A DNA stretch of 10,429 nt from an uncultured Selenomonadales bacterium. Lineage in GTDB: Bacteria; Bacillota; Negativicutes; Selenomonadales; Selenomonadaceae. Position numbers and translations under genes: made by a program. Location of the stretch: positions 1 through 10,429 of the forward strand of contig CAMVAG010000061.1 of assembly GCA_947165405.1 (NCBI GenBank), in the 5' to 3' direction. Positions 1-6,190 of the stretch are shown here, piece by piece (within the stretch, counting starts at the first letter, position 1; every line of letters begins with the position of its first letter). The notes below the pieces were generated by a model. That model was not told where the DNA came from and made no database searches. It saw only the letters and a program-made list of their open reading frames with translations.

Positions 1-34
1 TTGTCATTGTTTGTCCGGCTTTTGGTTCCGTTGT

Positions 35-70
35 AAAAAAAATCTCCCGCCGAAAATTTGACGGGAGGAT
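35..70 (-). terminator. aspS terminator, probably bidirectional
   Basis: A 6-bp perfect stem (44-49 CTCCCG with 62-67 CGGGAG) encloses a 12-nt loop. On the minus strand it is followed by eight consecutive T residues (complement of A35-A42), the form of a Rho-independent terminator, about 24 bases after the aspS stop codon. On the plus strand the same hairpin is followed by a T-rich run (70-77), so it could also stop transcription arriving from the left. Nothing else can be assigned in bases 1-34. Confidence 0.85.
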
Positions 71-90
71 TTTTATTTGCAAGTCGTGAT

Positions 91-1875
91 TTATTTTTTC
101 TTGACGGTTGTTTTGATTGAGAGTTCGCGCAGTTGTTTTTCGTCGACTTCGCCGGGCGCGCGGCTCATCGGGTCAATCGCGCTCTGCGTCTTCGGGAAGG
201 CAATCACGTCGCGAATCGATTTTCTTTTCGCCATGAGCATAACCAATCTGTCCAAGCCGAAGGCAATGCCGCCGTGAGGAGGCGTGCCGTATTCGAAAGC
301 GTCCATGAGGAAACCGAATTTTGTACGAGCCTCTTCCGCCGTCAAGCCGATTGCCTCGAAAACTTTTTCTTGAACGTCGCGCCGATAAATCCTCAAGCTG
401 CCACCGCCGACTTCCACGCCGTTCAAAACTATGTCGTAAGCGTTCGCCTTGACTTTTTCGGGAGCCGTCAGCAAAAGTTCAATGTCTTCTTCACGCGGCG
501 AGGTAAACGGGTGATGCATTGCCTTGTAGCGTTTGTCCTCCTCGACGTATTCGAACATCGGGAAATCGACGACCCACAGGAAACAAAGTTTATCGGCGTC
601 GATTAAATTTCTGCGGCGCGCCATTTCCAAACGCAATTCGCCCAAAGCTTGAGCAACGACCGAAGGCTTATCGCCGACGACCAAAAGCAAATCGCCCGTC
701 TTGCAACCCGTCGCAGTTTTAATCGCCTCAAAAGTTTCGTCGCTGTAAAATTTTTTGAACGGAGACTTGACGCCTTCCTCGCTGTATTGAATCCAAGCAA
801 GACCTTTCGCGCCGTAAGTCTTGACGTATTCGACCAAGCCGTCGAGTTCGCGGCGGGGAATGTTTGCGTAATCGTCGACGCGGATAACTTTTACTTGCCC
901 GTTCTTTTCGAGGACGCTGTTGAAAACTTTGAAGTCGGAGCCCTTGACAAATTCCGAAATGTCTTGAAGTTCCATGCCGAAACGCAAATCGGGCTTGTCT
1001 GTTCCGAAGCGCGTCATTGCCTCGTCCCAGCTCATGCGCAGGAACGGAGTCTCAACTTTCACGTCAAGCGTCGTCTCAAAAATTTTTTTAATCAGCCCTT
1101 CCATAATCGTAAGTATTTGGTCTTGATTGAGGAAGGAAGTTTCAATGTCAAGCTGTGTGAATTCGGGTTGACGGTCGGCGCGTAAATCTTCGTCGCGGAA
1201 GCATCGCACAATCTGGAAATATTTTTCAAAGCCCGAAACCATCAAGAGCTGTTTAAAAATTTGCGGCGATTGAGGCAGCGCGTAGAATTGTCCCGGATTT
1301 AATCTGCTCGGCACCAAAAAATCTCTTGCACCTTCGGGCGTCGAACGACAAAGCATCGGCGTTTCGATTTCGAGGAAGCCGTTTTCGTCGAGGTAGTCGC
1401 GCATGATTTTCGTGACGCGGTGGCGCAAGATAATATTCTTTTGCATTTCGGGTCGCCGCAAATCCAAATAGCGATAGCGCAGGCGAACCATTTCATCCAC
1501 GTCCACGCCGTCTTGAATGTAAAACGGAGGAGTCTTTGCCTTGTTGAGAATCCTCAATTCCTCGACGAGAATTTCAATTTCGCCGGTCGCCATCTTCGGA
1601 TTGATTGTATCTTCAGAGCGGGCACGAACTTTACCGCGCACGCCGATAACAAATTCGTTGCGGAGCGTTTCGGCCTTTGCGAAGTCGAGCCCTTCGGTCG
1701 AGCCGTCGAAGACAACTTGCACGAGCCCGCTCCTGTCGCGCATGTCGACGAATATCAAGCCGCCGTGATCTCTGCGTCGAGAGACCCAACCCGCCAATTT
1801 TACTTCCTTGCCGACGTCAGTAATTCGGAGCTCGCCGCAATGATTCGTTCGCTCCATGCCTGTCAATGTTTCCAA
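91..1875 (-). CDS. aspS: Aspartyl-tRNA synthetase, bacterial type, probably non-discriminating
   Basis: Class II aminoacyl-tRNA synthetase that charges tRNA-Asp with aspartate in the cytoplasm. The 594 residues match the family length. An OB-fold anticodon-binding domain lies at about residues 15-112, and class II motif 2 at 226-245 (FRDEDLRADRQPEF...). The bacterial GAD insertion spans roughly 300-410, and motif 3 (GGIAFGLDRLVML) lies at 535-547. QSPQ at 202-205 belongs to the active site. The start is TTG at 1875: GGGAGG (1884-1889) lies 8 bases upstream of it, whereas the ATG at 1857 has no well-placed site. His37 lies in RRRDHGG, the position of His31 in Pseudomonas aeruginosa AspRS. There histidine goes with a non-discriminating enzyme that also makes Asp-tRNA-Asn, while E. 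coli has leucine. This implies, without proving it, a GatCAB transamidation route to Asn-tRNA-Asn. The gene has its own promoter and terminator. Confidence 0.98.
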   Translation of the reverse strand: METLTGMERTNHCGELRITDVGKEVKLAGWVSRRRDHGGLIFVDMRDRSGLVQVVFDGSTEGLDFAKAETLRNEFVIGVRGKVRARSEDTINPKMATGEIEILVEELRILNKAKTPPFYIQDGVDVDEMVRLRYRYLDLRRPEMQKNIILRHRVTKIMRDYLDENGFLEIETPMLCRSTPEGARDFLVPSRLNPGQFYALPQSPQIFKQLLMVSGFEKYFQIVRCFRDEDLRADRQPEFTQLDIETSFLNQDQILTIMEGLIKKIFETTLDVKVETPFLRMSWDEAMTRFGTDKPDLRFGMELQDISEFVKGSDFKVFNSVLEKNGQVKVIRVDDYANIPRRELDGLVEYVKTYGAKGLAWIQYSEEGVKSPFKKFYSDETFEAIKTATGCKTGDLLLVVGDKPSVVAQALGELRLEMARRRNLIDADKLCFLWVVDFPMFEYVEEDKRYKAMHHPFTSPREEDIELLLTAPEKVKANAYDIVLNGVEVGGGSLRIYRRDVQEKVFEAIGLTAEEARTKFGFLMDAFEYGTPPHGGIAFGLDRLVMLMAKRKSIRDVIAFPKTQSAIDPMSRAPGEVDEKQLRELSIKTTVKKK

Positions 1876-1902
1876 ATTTATTACCTCCCTTTGCGTCGTT
1901 CA

Positions 1903-1931
1903 ATCATAATTAACGGCGGCGATTCTGTCAA
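1903..1931 (-). promoter_or_regulatory. Sigma-70-type promoter of aspS
   Basis: On the minus strand a consensus -35 TTGACA (1926-1931) is separated by exactly 17 bases from TATGAT (1903-1908), one mismatch from the consensus -10. Transcription would start near 1896, leaving a leader of about 20 nt that carries only the ribosome-binding site. There is no room for a T-box or other leader riboswitch in a transcript from this promoter, so aspS here is not obviously controlled by tRNA charging. Confidence 0.85.
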
Positions 1932-1950
1932 CCGTTGCGAAGCCCGACAT

Positions 1951-1981
1951 AAAAAAACTCCCGCCCTTTCGCGAGAGTTTT
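1951..1981 (-). terminator. Rho-independent terminator between the small RNA and aspS
   Basis: The stem is A1954-C1960 with G1975-T1981 (7 bp), one C-A mismatch, then CGC (1962-1964) with GCG (1971-1973) and a 6-nt loop. On the minus strand it ends in a run of seven T residues (complement of A1951-A1957). It lies upstream of the aspS promoter and has no protein gene in front of it. It is therefore best read as the final terminator of the small RNA transcribed from the promoter at 2112-2140. A shorter T-run on the plus side makes weak bidirectional action possible. Confidence 0.75.
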
Positions 1982-1987
1982 GTTTGC

Positions 1988-2105
1988 AAAAAAATAAAAA
2001 CCTTTTGACGCAGGCAAGAGTTCACCTTGACAACCCCCGCCCGCTTGTGGTATTCTACCACCGATAAATCACATAACCGACGCAGGGTGCGCCTCAAGAC
2101 TTGTT
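1988..2105 (-). ncRNA. Candidate structured small RNA, about 118 nt (to about 155 nt if read to the second terminator)
   Basis: No convincing protein is encoded here, yet the minus strand has a perfect consensus promoter (2112-2140) and termination signals. The predicted start near 2105 coincides with the 5' strand of a long closing stem. Bases 2104-2088 pair with 1996-2012: 14 pairs including three wobbles, one 2x2 internal loop (2094-2095 against 2005-2006) and one mismatch. The 3' strand runs straight into U-tracts (1996-2000, 1988-1994). Inside are a perfect 6-bp hairpin (2047-2052 with 2056-2061, loop 2053-2055) and a small hairpin (2015-2018 with 2026-2029). Closing stem, inner bubble, terminal hairpin and a 3'-side hairpin recall 6S RNA, and 6S-1 of B. 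subtilis lies next to aspS. However, 118 nt is short for 6S and I cannot match a conserved core. No SRP or 5S signature was seen. Identity is unassigned. Confidence 0.5.
2027..2061 (+). promoter_or_regulatory. Plus-strand promoter with operator-like dyad, likely for the ORF6N gene
   Basis: TTGACA (2027-2032) is followed after 18 bases by TATTCT (2051-2056), with an extended -10 TG at 2048-2049. The predicted start near 2063 gives a leader of about 105 nt before the ORF6N gene. The -10 hexamer lies inside a perfect dyad, GTGGTA-TTC-TACCAC (2047-2061), which could bind a dimeric repressor. The same dyad is also the internal hairpin of the candidate minus-strand RNA, so its symmetry may instead reflect RNA structure. 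Both the promoter and operator readings are inferences. Confidence 0.4.
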
Positions 2106-2111
2106 GCGCTA

Positions 2112-2140
2112 ATTATAGCGGAGGCGTTCGCCCTTGTCAA
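2112..2140 (-). promoter_or_regulatory. Perfect consensus sigma-70 promoter, minus strand, no protein gene behind it
   Basis: On the minus strand TTGACA (2135-2140) and TATAAT (2112-2117) are separated by exactly 17 bases, a full match to the vegetative consensus. It points away from the ORF6N gene and toward aspS, but the terminator at 1951-1981 and the separate aspS promoter lie between. The expected transcript is therefore the small RNA at about 1988-2105 (or to 1951). A consensus this good is typical of abundant stable RNAs. Confidence 0.8.
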
Positions 2141-2167
2141 GAGTTTCAAATTTAGGAGGAATTTTTT

Positions 2168-2953
2168 ATGAACATCAAAGACATCGTCCCCATCGATTGG
2201 AGCAATCAGCGCGTTCTGCTTAGCAAGCAAATTGCCGAGTGCTACAAGTGTGCCGAAGACCGTATCAAAGACAATTTTAACGCGAACAAAGAGCAGTATA
2301 CTGAGGGTTTACACTACTTTAAACTCACAGGCGCCGACTTGCAAAATTTGCGGGTAGGAAATCCCGACCTGCAAATTTCGCCTATGACGCGTACTCTTTA
2401 CTTGTGGACATATCAAGGTTGTGTGCGTCATTGCAAGTCAATCAATACTCCCGAAGCTTGGAAAATGTTCGATGAGTTGGAAAAAAATTATTTCAACCGG
2501 AACTCTGTCCTCGTTGCCAAACCTGCGCCCACAGTCAATCCCAATCGTCGTGCCGGTCAGCTCGCCGATGCTCGTGTTTATGTTCTGCTTATGAGTGACG
2601 GCTCCGTTCAAATCGTCAAGCTCGGACAAAGCAAAAACATTCGTTCCCGCGTCGCCAAAATCAAACGCGATACCGGCTTGACCGTCAAAGATATTTATTT
2701 TACGCCTTTCATGTCCCGCGAAAATGCCCGCTTGGTTGAGTGGGCTTGCCAAGAAAAATTTTCCTCGCGGCGTGTGGAAGGCGAAATTTTTTCCGTCGAA
2801 TTCGAGGAAGCTTGCAAGGCTATCGATTCTTTTGTGAAGATGGTTTCCGTTCCCGCCATTGGTTCCGAATTTGAACGCGGCAGAAAAATTTTCAAGCTCA
2901 CGAAAAAAAATATCGTTGAACGTACAAACTTAATCGCCGATAAAAATCCATGA
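2168..2953 (+). CDS. Phage-type antirepressor-like protein: ORF6N domain plus T5orf172/MUG113-like GIY-YIG domain
   Basis: A 261-residue protein. The N-terminal ORF6N domain (about residues 15-110) shows LLSKQIAECYKCAEDRIK, NFNANKEQYTEGLHYFKL and LYLWTYQGCVRHCKSINT. This is a DNA-binding module common in phage antirepressors and Roi/KilA-like regulators. A proline-containing linker (about 118-132) leads to a T5orf172/MUG113-type GIY-YIG domain (about 135-222): VYVL at 137-140, VKLGQSKN at 150-157, Arg159/Arg161, Glu191 and GEIFSVEF at 205-212. The Tyr, Lys-Gly, Arg and Glu usually needed for GIY-YIG cleavage appear kept, so nuclease activity is possible but unproven. The ATG at 2168 has AGGAGG at 2154-2159, 8 bases away. 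It is the only complete plus-strand gene in the window, with its own terminator and no other phage genes beside it. That suggests a horizontally acquired single-gene island. Confidence 0.85.
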   Translation: MNIKDIVPIDWSNQRVLLSKQIAECYKCAEDRIKDNFNANKEQYTEGLHYFKLTGADLQNLRVGNPDLQISPMTRTLYLWTYQGCVRHCKSINTPEAWKMFDELEKNYFNRNSVLVAKPAPTVNPNRRAGQLADARVYVLLMSDGSVQIVKLGQSKNIRSRVAKIKRDTGLTVKDIYFTPFMSRENARLVEWACQEKFSSRRVEGEIFSVEFEEACKAIDSFVKMVSVPAIGSEFERGRKIFKLTKKNIVERTNLIADKNP

Positions 2954-2973
2954 CTTATCGGCGATTTTTTTTT
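2932..2973 (+). terminator. Terminator of the ORF6N gene, overlapping its stop codon
   Basis: A perfect 12-bp stem (2932-2943 AATCGCCGATAA with 2955-2966) with an 11-nt loop is followed by T residues through 2973. The 5' arm lies in the last codons of the gene and the TGA stop (2951-2953) lies in the loop. Coding and termination are thus compacted. There is no T-run on the opposite strand, so it acts on plus-strand transcription only. Confidence 0.93.
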
Positions 2974-2982
2974 GCCCGAAAT

Positions 2983-3014
2983 AAAATCCTCCACTCAAGC
3001 GGGCGGAGGATTTT
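2983..3014 (-). terminator. Terminator of the purine operon
   Basis: A perfect 10-bp stem (2983-2992 with 3005-3014) encloses a 12-nt loop, 17 bases beyond the stop codon of the purN-IMPCH gene. On the minus strand it ends in TTTT-A-TTT. It sits back to back with the terminator of the convergent ORF6N gene, so the two units are insulated from each other. Confidence 0.88.
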
Positions 3015-3031
3015 TGATTGAAAAATTTTGT

Positions 3032-4219
3032 TCAGACTTCGGAAAGATATTTCGTAATTGCCGCGTCGTAATCTGCCGTGTGAGCGAAGGCCTCCGCCGC
3101 AAGATTTTTGCGCACGTCGAGAGGAACTTCGCCCGTATCTTTAATCAGCTGTGCAATTTCGTCGTAGCGTTCGGGGTTGGTCACGACGGTTACATATTTG
3201 AAATTTTTCGCAGCCGCCCGAATCATCGCGGGGCCGCCGATGTCAATGTTTTCAATCGCGTCTTCAAGCGTGACGTTCGGCTTGCGAATCGTTTTCTTGA
3301 AAGGATAAAGGTTGACGACGACGAGGTCAATCGGTTCGATACCGTTCTCCTCCATTTGCTTGACGTGTTCGGGATTGTCGCGAACAGCCAAAATGCCGCC
3401 GTGAATTTTCGGGTTGAGAGTTTTAACGCGCCCGTTCATGATTTCGGGAAAGCCTGTGAGGTCGCTGACGTAAGTGACGGGAACGCCCGCCGCGCGAATC
3501 GCCTTGCCCGTGCCGCCCGTGCTGATAATTTCGACGCCGCACTTGCTTAACTTCTTCGCCAAGTCCACCACGTCGATTTTGTTCGACACGCTGATTAATG
3601 CCCGTTTGATTTTCATTTTGCCGCCTCCAATTTCAACTCTGCGCCCGACTATCTTAAGCCGACCGTCAATGAATAATTTTATCGCCAAAGGATAAATCTT
3701 GTGCTCCTGCTCCAAGACTCTTGCCGCCAAAGTTTCTTCCGTGTCGTCTTCCAAGACTTCAACCGCAGCTTGCAAGATTATCGGGCCGGAATCGGTGCCC
3801 TCGTCGACGAAATGAACCGTGCAACCCGAAACTTTCGCGCCGTAAGCCAAAACGTCTCTGTGCGCGTGAGCTCCGGGAAATGACGGCAACAACGACGGAT
3901 GAATATTCATGATGCGATTCGGAAATTTGCGGACGAAATCGGGACTCAAAATCCTCATGAAACCGGCAAGTATCACGAGGTCGACGCCGTCCAGATTTTT
4001 TAAAAGTTCAGCCTCGAAATCTGCGCGGTCGGAAAATTTTTTTCTGTCGACGCAAATATTTTTAATGCCCGCCGCCTCCGCCCGTTCCAAAGCTCCGACG
4101 TTCGGCTTATCGGTCAAGACGATTGAAATTTTCGCTGACAAGTAGCCGCTCTCTATCGCGTCGATTATCGATTGCAAATCGGTGCCTCTGCCCGAACACA
4201 ACACGCCGAGTTTAATCAT
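3032..4219 (-). CDS. Fused GAR transformylase (PurN) - IMP cyclohydrolase (N-terminal domain of PurH), without the AICAR transformylase domain
   Basis: A 395-residue protein. Residues 1-201 are a complete phosphoribosylglycinamide formyltransferase (GAR plus formyl-THF to FGAR). The phosphate loop CSGRGTDLQ (8-16) and catalytic Asn105, His107 and Asp143 correspond to E. coli Asn106, His108 and Asp144. Residues 202-395 are a complete MGS-like IMP cyclohydrolase domain (FAICAR to IMP): STGGT (233-237), RVKTLNPKIHGG (264-275), NLYPF (303-307) and DIGGPAMIRAAAKN (326-339). The protein ends where PurH proteins normally continue into the AICAR transformylase domain. The ATG at 4219 is chosen because GGGAGG (4228-4233) lies 8 bases upstream. 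It overlaps the purM stop by 8 bases, implying coupling. At the junction, Met202 is preceded by GGAGG (3624-3628), so a separate cyclohydrolase may also be made. AICAR transformylase must be encoded elsewhere or replaced, for example by PurP. Confidence 0.95.
   Translation of the reverse strand: MIKLGVLCSGRGTDLQSIIDAIESGYLSAKISIVLTDKPNVGALERAEAAGIKNICVDRKKFSDRADFEAELLKNLDGVDLVILAGFMRILSPDFVRKFPNRIMNIHPSLLPSFPGAHAHRDVLAYGAKVSGCTVHFVDEGTDSGPIILQAAVEVLEDDTEETLAARVLEQEHKIYPLAIKLFIDGRLKIVGRRVEIGGGKMKIKRALISVSNKIDVVDLAKKLSKCGVEIISTGGTGKAIRAAGVPVTYVSDLTGFPEIMNGRVKTLNPKIHGGILAVRDNPEHVKQMEENGIEPIDLVVVNLYPFKKTIRKPNVTLEDAIENIDIGGPAMIRAAAKNFKYVTVVTNPERYDEIAQLIKDTGEVPLDVRKNLAAEAFAHTADYDAAITKYLSEV
3614..3628 (-). 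promoter_or_regulatory. Internal ribosome-binding site and ATG at the PurN-IMPCH junction
   Basis: On the minus strand GGAGG (3624-3628) lies 7 bases before an in-frame ATG (3614-3616) that begins MKIKRALISVSNK, the typical N-terminus of PurH. The site sits exactly at the domain boundary. It is either a live secondary start giving a free IMP cyclohydrolase or a relic of two genes joined by loss of the purN stop codon. GGAGG here also encodes Gly198-Gly199, so chance cannot be excluded. Confidence 0.55.
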
Positions 4220-5237
4220 TGAACTCACCTCCCAAAATTTCAACGCCGCCGCCTTCGACAACGCGCCCGATTTTGTAAAAAGTTTCGTCGGTCAAGTCGT
4301 TTGCAATTTCCGCGTCGACAATCAAAATCATGCCGATGCCGCAGTTGAAAGTTCGGAACATTTCGCGGCGAGGAACATTGCCCCACTCCTGCAAGCATTT
4401 AAAAATTTTCGGAACGCTCCAAGAATCCGCGTCAATCGTCACGCCCAAACCTTCAGGCAGTGCGCGAGGAATGTTGTCGTAAAAGCCGCCGCCCGTCACG
4501 TGAATCAAGCTATGAATTTTTTCGCCGAATTTTTTTATCAGAGGCAAGACGCTTTTCGGATAGAGCCTCGTCGGTGTCAAAAGTTCCTCGCCCAAAGTTT
4601 TTTCGTCGGAAAATTTTTCGTCGCCCGTGAAGTTCATGCGCTCGAAGACAATTTTCCTAACCAAGCTGAAACCGTTCGAATGCAAGCCGCTCGAAGGCAA
4701 GCCGATTAAAATATCGCCGACCTTGACGCGGGCAGAGGTTATCAAAGATTTTTTTTCGACGACGCCGACCGCAAAGCCCGCAATGTCATATTCGCCGGCA
4801 GGATAAAAGCCGCTCATTTCAGCAGTCTCTCCGCCGATAAGCGCGCAGCCCGATTCCTTGCAAGCGGCGGCAACTCCTTTGACAATTTCGGCGACTTGCG
4901 CGGGATTTAATTTTCCTACAGCCAAGTAGTCGAGGAAGAAGAGCGGCTCGGCTCCCGAAACAAGAATATCGTTGACGCACATGGCAACGGCGTCTTGCCC
5001 GATTGTGTCGTGACGATTGAGGCGGAAGGCGATTTTTAATTTGGTGCCGACGCCGTCTGTGCCCGAAACCAAAATCGGCTCGTCATATTTTTTCAGCGCG
5101 AACAAGCCGCCGAAGCCTCCGATGTCTCCCAAAACTTCCGGGCGATAAGTTGAGCGGACAAAATTTTTTATCAGGCGCACGGACTCGTTGCCCGCGTCGA
5201 TGTCCACGCCCGAATCCTTGTAGGTCATTTGCTTCAT
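4212..5237 (-). CDS. purM: Phosphoribosylformylglycinamidine cyclo-ligase (AIR synthetase)
   Basis: Cytoplasmic enzyme that closes the imidazole ring: ATP-dependent conversion of FGAM to AIR. The length of 341 residues is normal. Family motifs are DIGGFGGLFAL (38-48), SGTDGVGTKLK (58-68), GQDAVAMCVNDILVSGAEP (80-98), GGETAEMSGFY (135-145), GLHSNGFSLVR (184-194), HVTGGGFYDNIPRALP (246-261) and MFRTFNCGIGM (293-303). The start is ATG at 5237 with AGGAG (5246-5250) 8 bases upstream. This ATG overlaps the stop of the preceding gene as ATGA, indicating translational coupling, and the stop codon overlaps the purN start. Nothing appears missing or altered. Confidence 0.98.
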   Translation of the reverse strand: MKQMTYKDSGVDIDAGNESVRLIKNFVRSTYRPEVLGDIGGFGGLFALKKYDEPILVSGTDGVGTKLKIAFRLNRHDTIGQDAVAMCVNDILVSGAEPLFFLDYLAVGKLNPAQVAEIVKGVAAACKESGCALIGGETAEMSGFYPAGEYDIAGFAVGVVEKKSLITSARVKVGDILIGLPSSGLHSNGFSLVRKIVFERMNFTGDEKFSDEKTLGEELLTPTRLYPKSVLPLIKKFGEKIHSLIHVTGGGFYDNIPRALPEGLGVTIDADSWSVPKIFKCLQEWGNVPRREMFRTFNCGIGMILIVDAEIANDLTDETFYKIGRVVEGGGVEILGGEFND

Positions 5238-6169
5238 AAATAATTCTCCTTGAAATATTTTATCGTGAGCTTCAACCCGTCTTCAAGCTTAATCGTCGGT
5301 TGCCAATTTAATTTTTCTTTAGCCAAATCAATCACGGGGCAACGCTGCGTCGGGTCGTCTTGCGGCAACGGCTGATGAATTATTTTCGACTTGCTGCCCG
5401 TCAACTTCAAAACCAAATCGGCAAGCTCAAGCATCGTGAATTCGCCGGGGTTGCCCAAATTCACCGGCCCGATAAAATTTTCGGCGTGCATCATTTTTAC
5501 AATACCGTCAATCAAATCGTCGACGTAGCAAAAGCTCCGCGTTTGAGAACCGTCGCCGTAAATCGTAATGTCCTCGCCGCGCAGTGCCTGCATAATGAAA
5601 TTGGAAACGACGCGCCCGTCATTGGCAGTCATTCGCGGGCCGTAGGTGTTGAAAATTCTCACGACGCGAATATCCAAACCGTGTTGCCTGTGGTAGTCGA
5701 AGAAAAGAGTTTCGGCAGTGCGCTTGCCCTCGTCGTAGCAGGCACGAATGCCAATCGGATTGACTGCGCCGCGATAACTTTCGGGTTGAGGATGAACTTT
5801 CGGGTCGCCGTAGACTTCGGAGGTGCTCGCCTGCAAGACGCGTGCCTGATTTTGTTTTGCGCAACCCAAAGAATTTAACGCGCCCATGACATTTGTTTTA
5901 ATCGTGCGGACGGGGTCGCGCTGATAGTGGACGGGGCTCGCGGGACATGCCAAATTAAAAATCCAATCGACTTCCGCATAAATCGGCTGAATAACATCAT
6001 GGCGCATGAGTTCAAAATTCGGATTGCTCAAAAGGTGCGCGATATTTTTTTTCTTGCCCGTGAAAAAATTATCCAAGCAAATGACTTCGTGACCTTCGGC
6101 AATCAATTTGTCGCAGAGGTGCGAACCCAAAAATCCTGCGCCGCCCGTAACCAAAATTCTTTTTCCCAA
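5234..6169 (-). CDS. UDP-glucuronate decarboxylase-like (UDP-xylose synthase) short-chain dehydrogenase
   Basis: Extended SDR predicted to convert UDP-glucuronate to UDP-xylose and CO2 with bound NAD. The 311 residues carry the Rossmann motif GGAGFLG (9-15), the active-site stretch STSEVYGDP (115-123), and Tyr145 and Lys149 of the YxxxK pair within IGIRACYDEGKRTAE. That block, together with HYQRDPVRT (81-89) and RIFNTYGPRM (171-180), is characteristic of the UXS family rather than dTDP-glucose 4,6-dehydratases or GalE. The open frame extends to TTG 6202, but that start would lie in a stable hairpin. I choose TTG 6169, giving MGKRILVTGG, because AGGTG (6177-6181) lies 7 bases upstream. The stop overlaps purM by 4 bases, so a nucleotide-sugar gene is coupled to purine synthesis. 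The exact substrate is inferred from family resemblance only. Confidence 0.9.
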   Translation of the reverse strand: MGKRILVTGGAGFLGSHLCDKLIAEGHEVICLDNFFTGKKKNIAHLLSNPNFELMRHDVIQPIYAEVDWIFNLACPASPVHYQRDPVRTIKTNVMGALNSLGCAKQNQARVLQASTSEVYGDPKVHPQPESYRGAVNPIGIRACYDEGKRTAETLFFDYHRQHGLDIRVVRIFNTYGPRMTANDGRVVSNFIMQALRGEDITIYGDGSQTRSFCYVDDLIDGIVKMMHAENFIGPVNLGNPGEFTMLELADLVLKLTGSKSKIIHQPLPQDDPTQRCPVIDLAKEKLNWQPTIKLEDGLKLTIKYFKENYL

Positions 6170-6190
6170 AATCAAACACCTCACAAAGTT

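Noticed and set aside
1900..2097. 65-residue minus-strand open frame in the aspS upstream region
   Set aside because: It overlaps the small RNA, its terminator and the aspS promoter, lacks a ribosome-binding site and resembles no protein; the RNA features explain the DNA better.
1876..2167. T-box leader or other riboswitch for aspS
   Set aside because: The aspS promoter at 1903-1931 leaves only about 20 nt of leader, and no T-box bulge sequence was seen; the upstream RNA ends in its own terminator before that promoter.
4220..4261. N-terminal extension of the PurN fusion to TTG 4261
   Set aside because: The extra 14 residues lie within purM coding sequence and contain the actual ribosome-binding site for the ATG at 4219.
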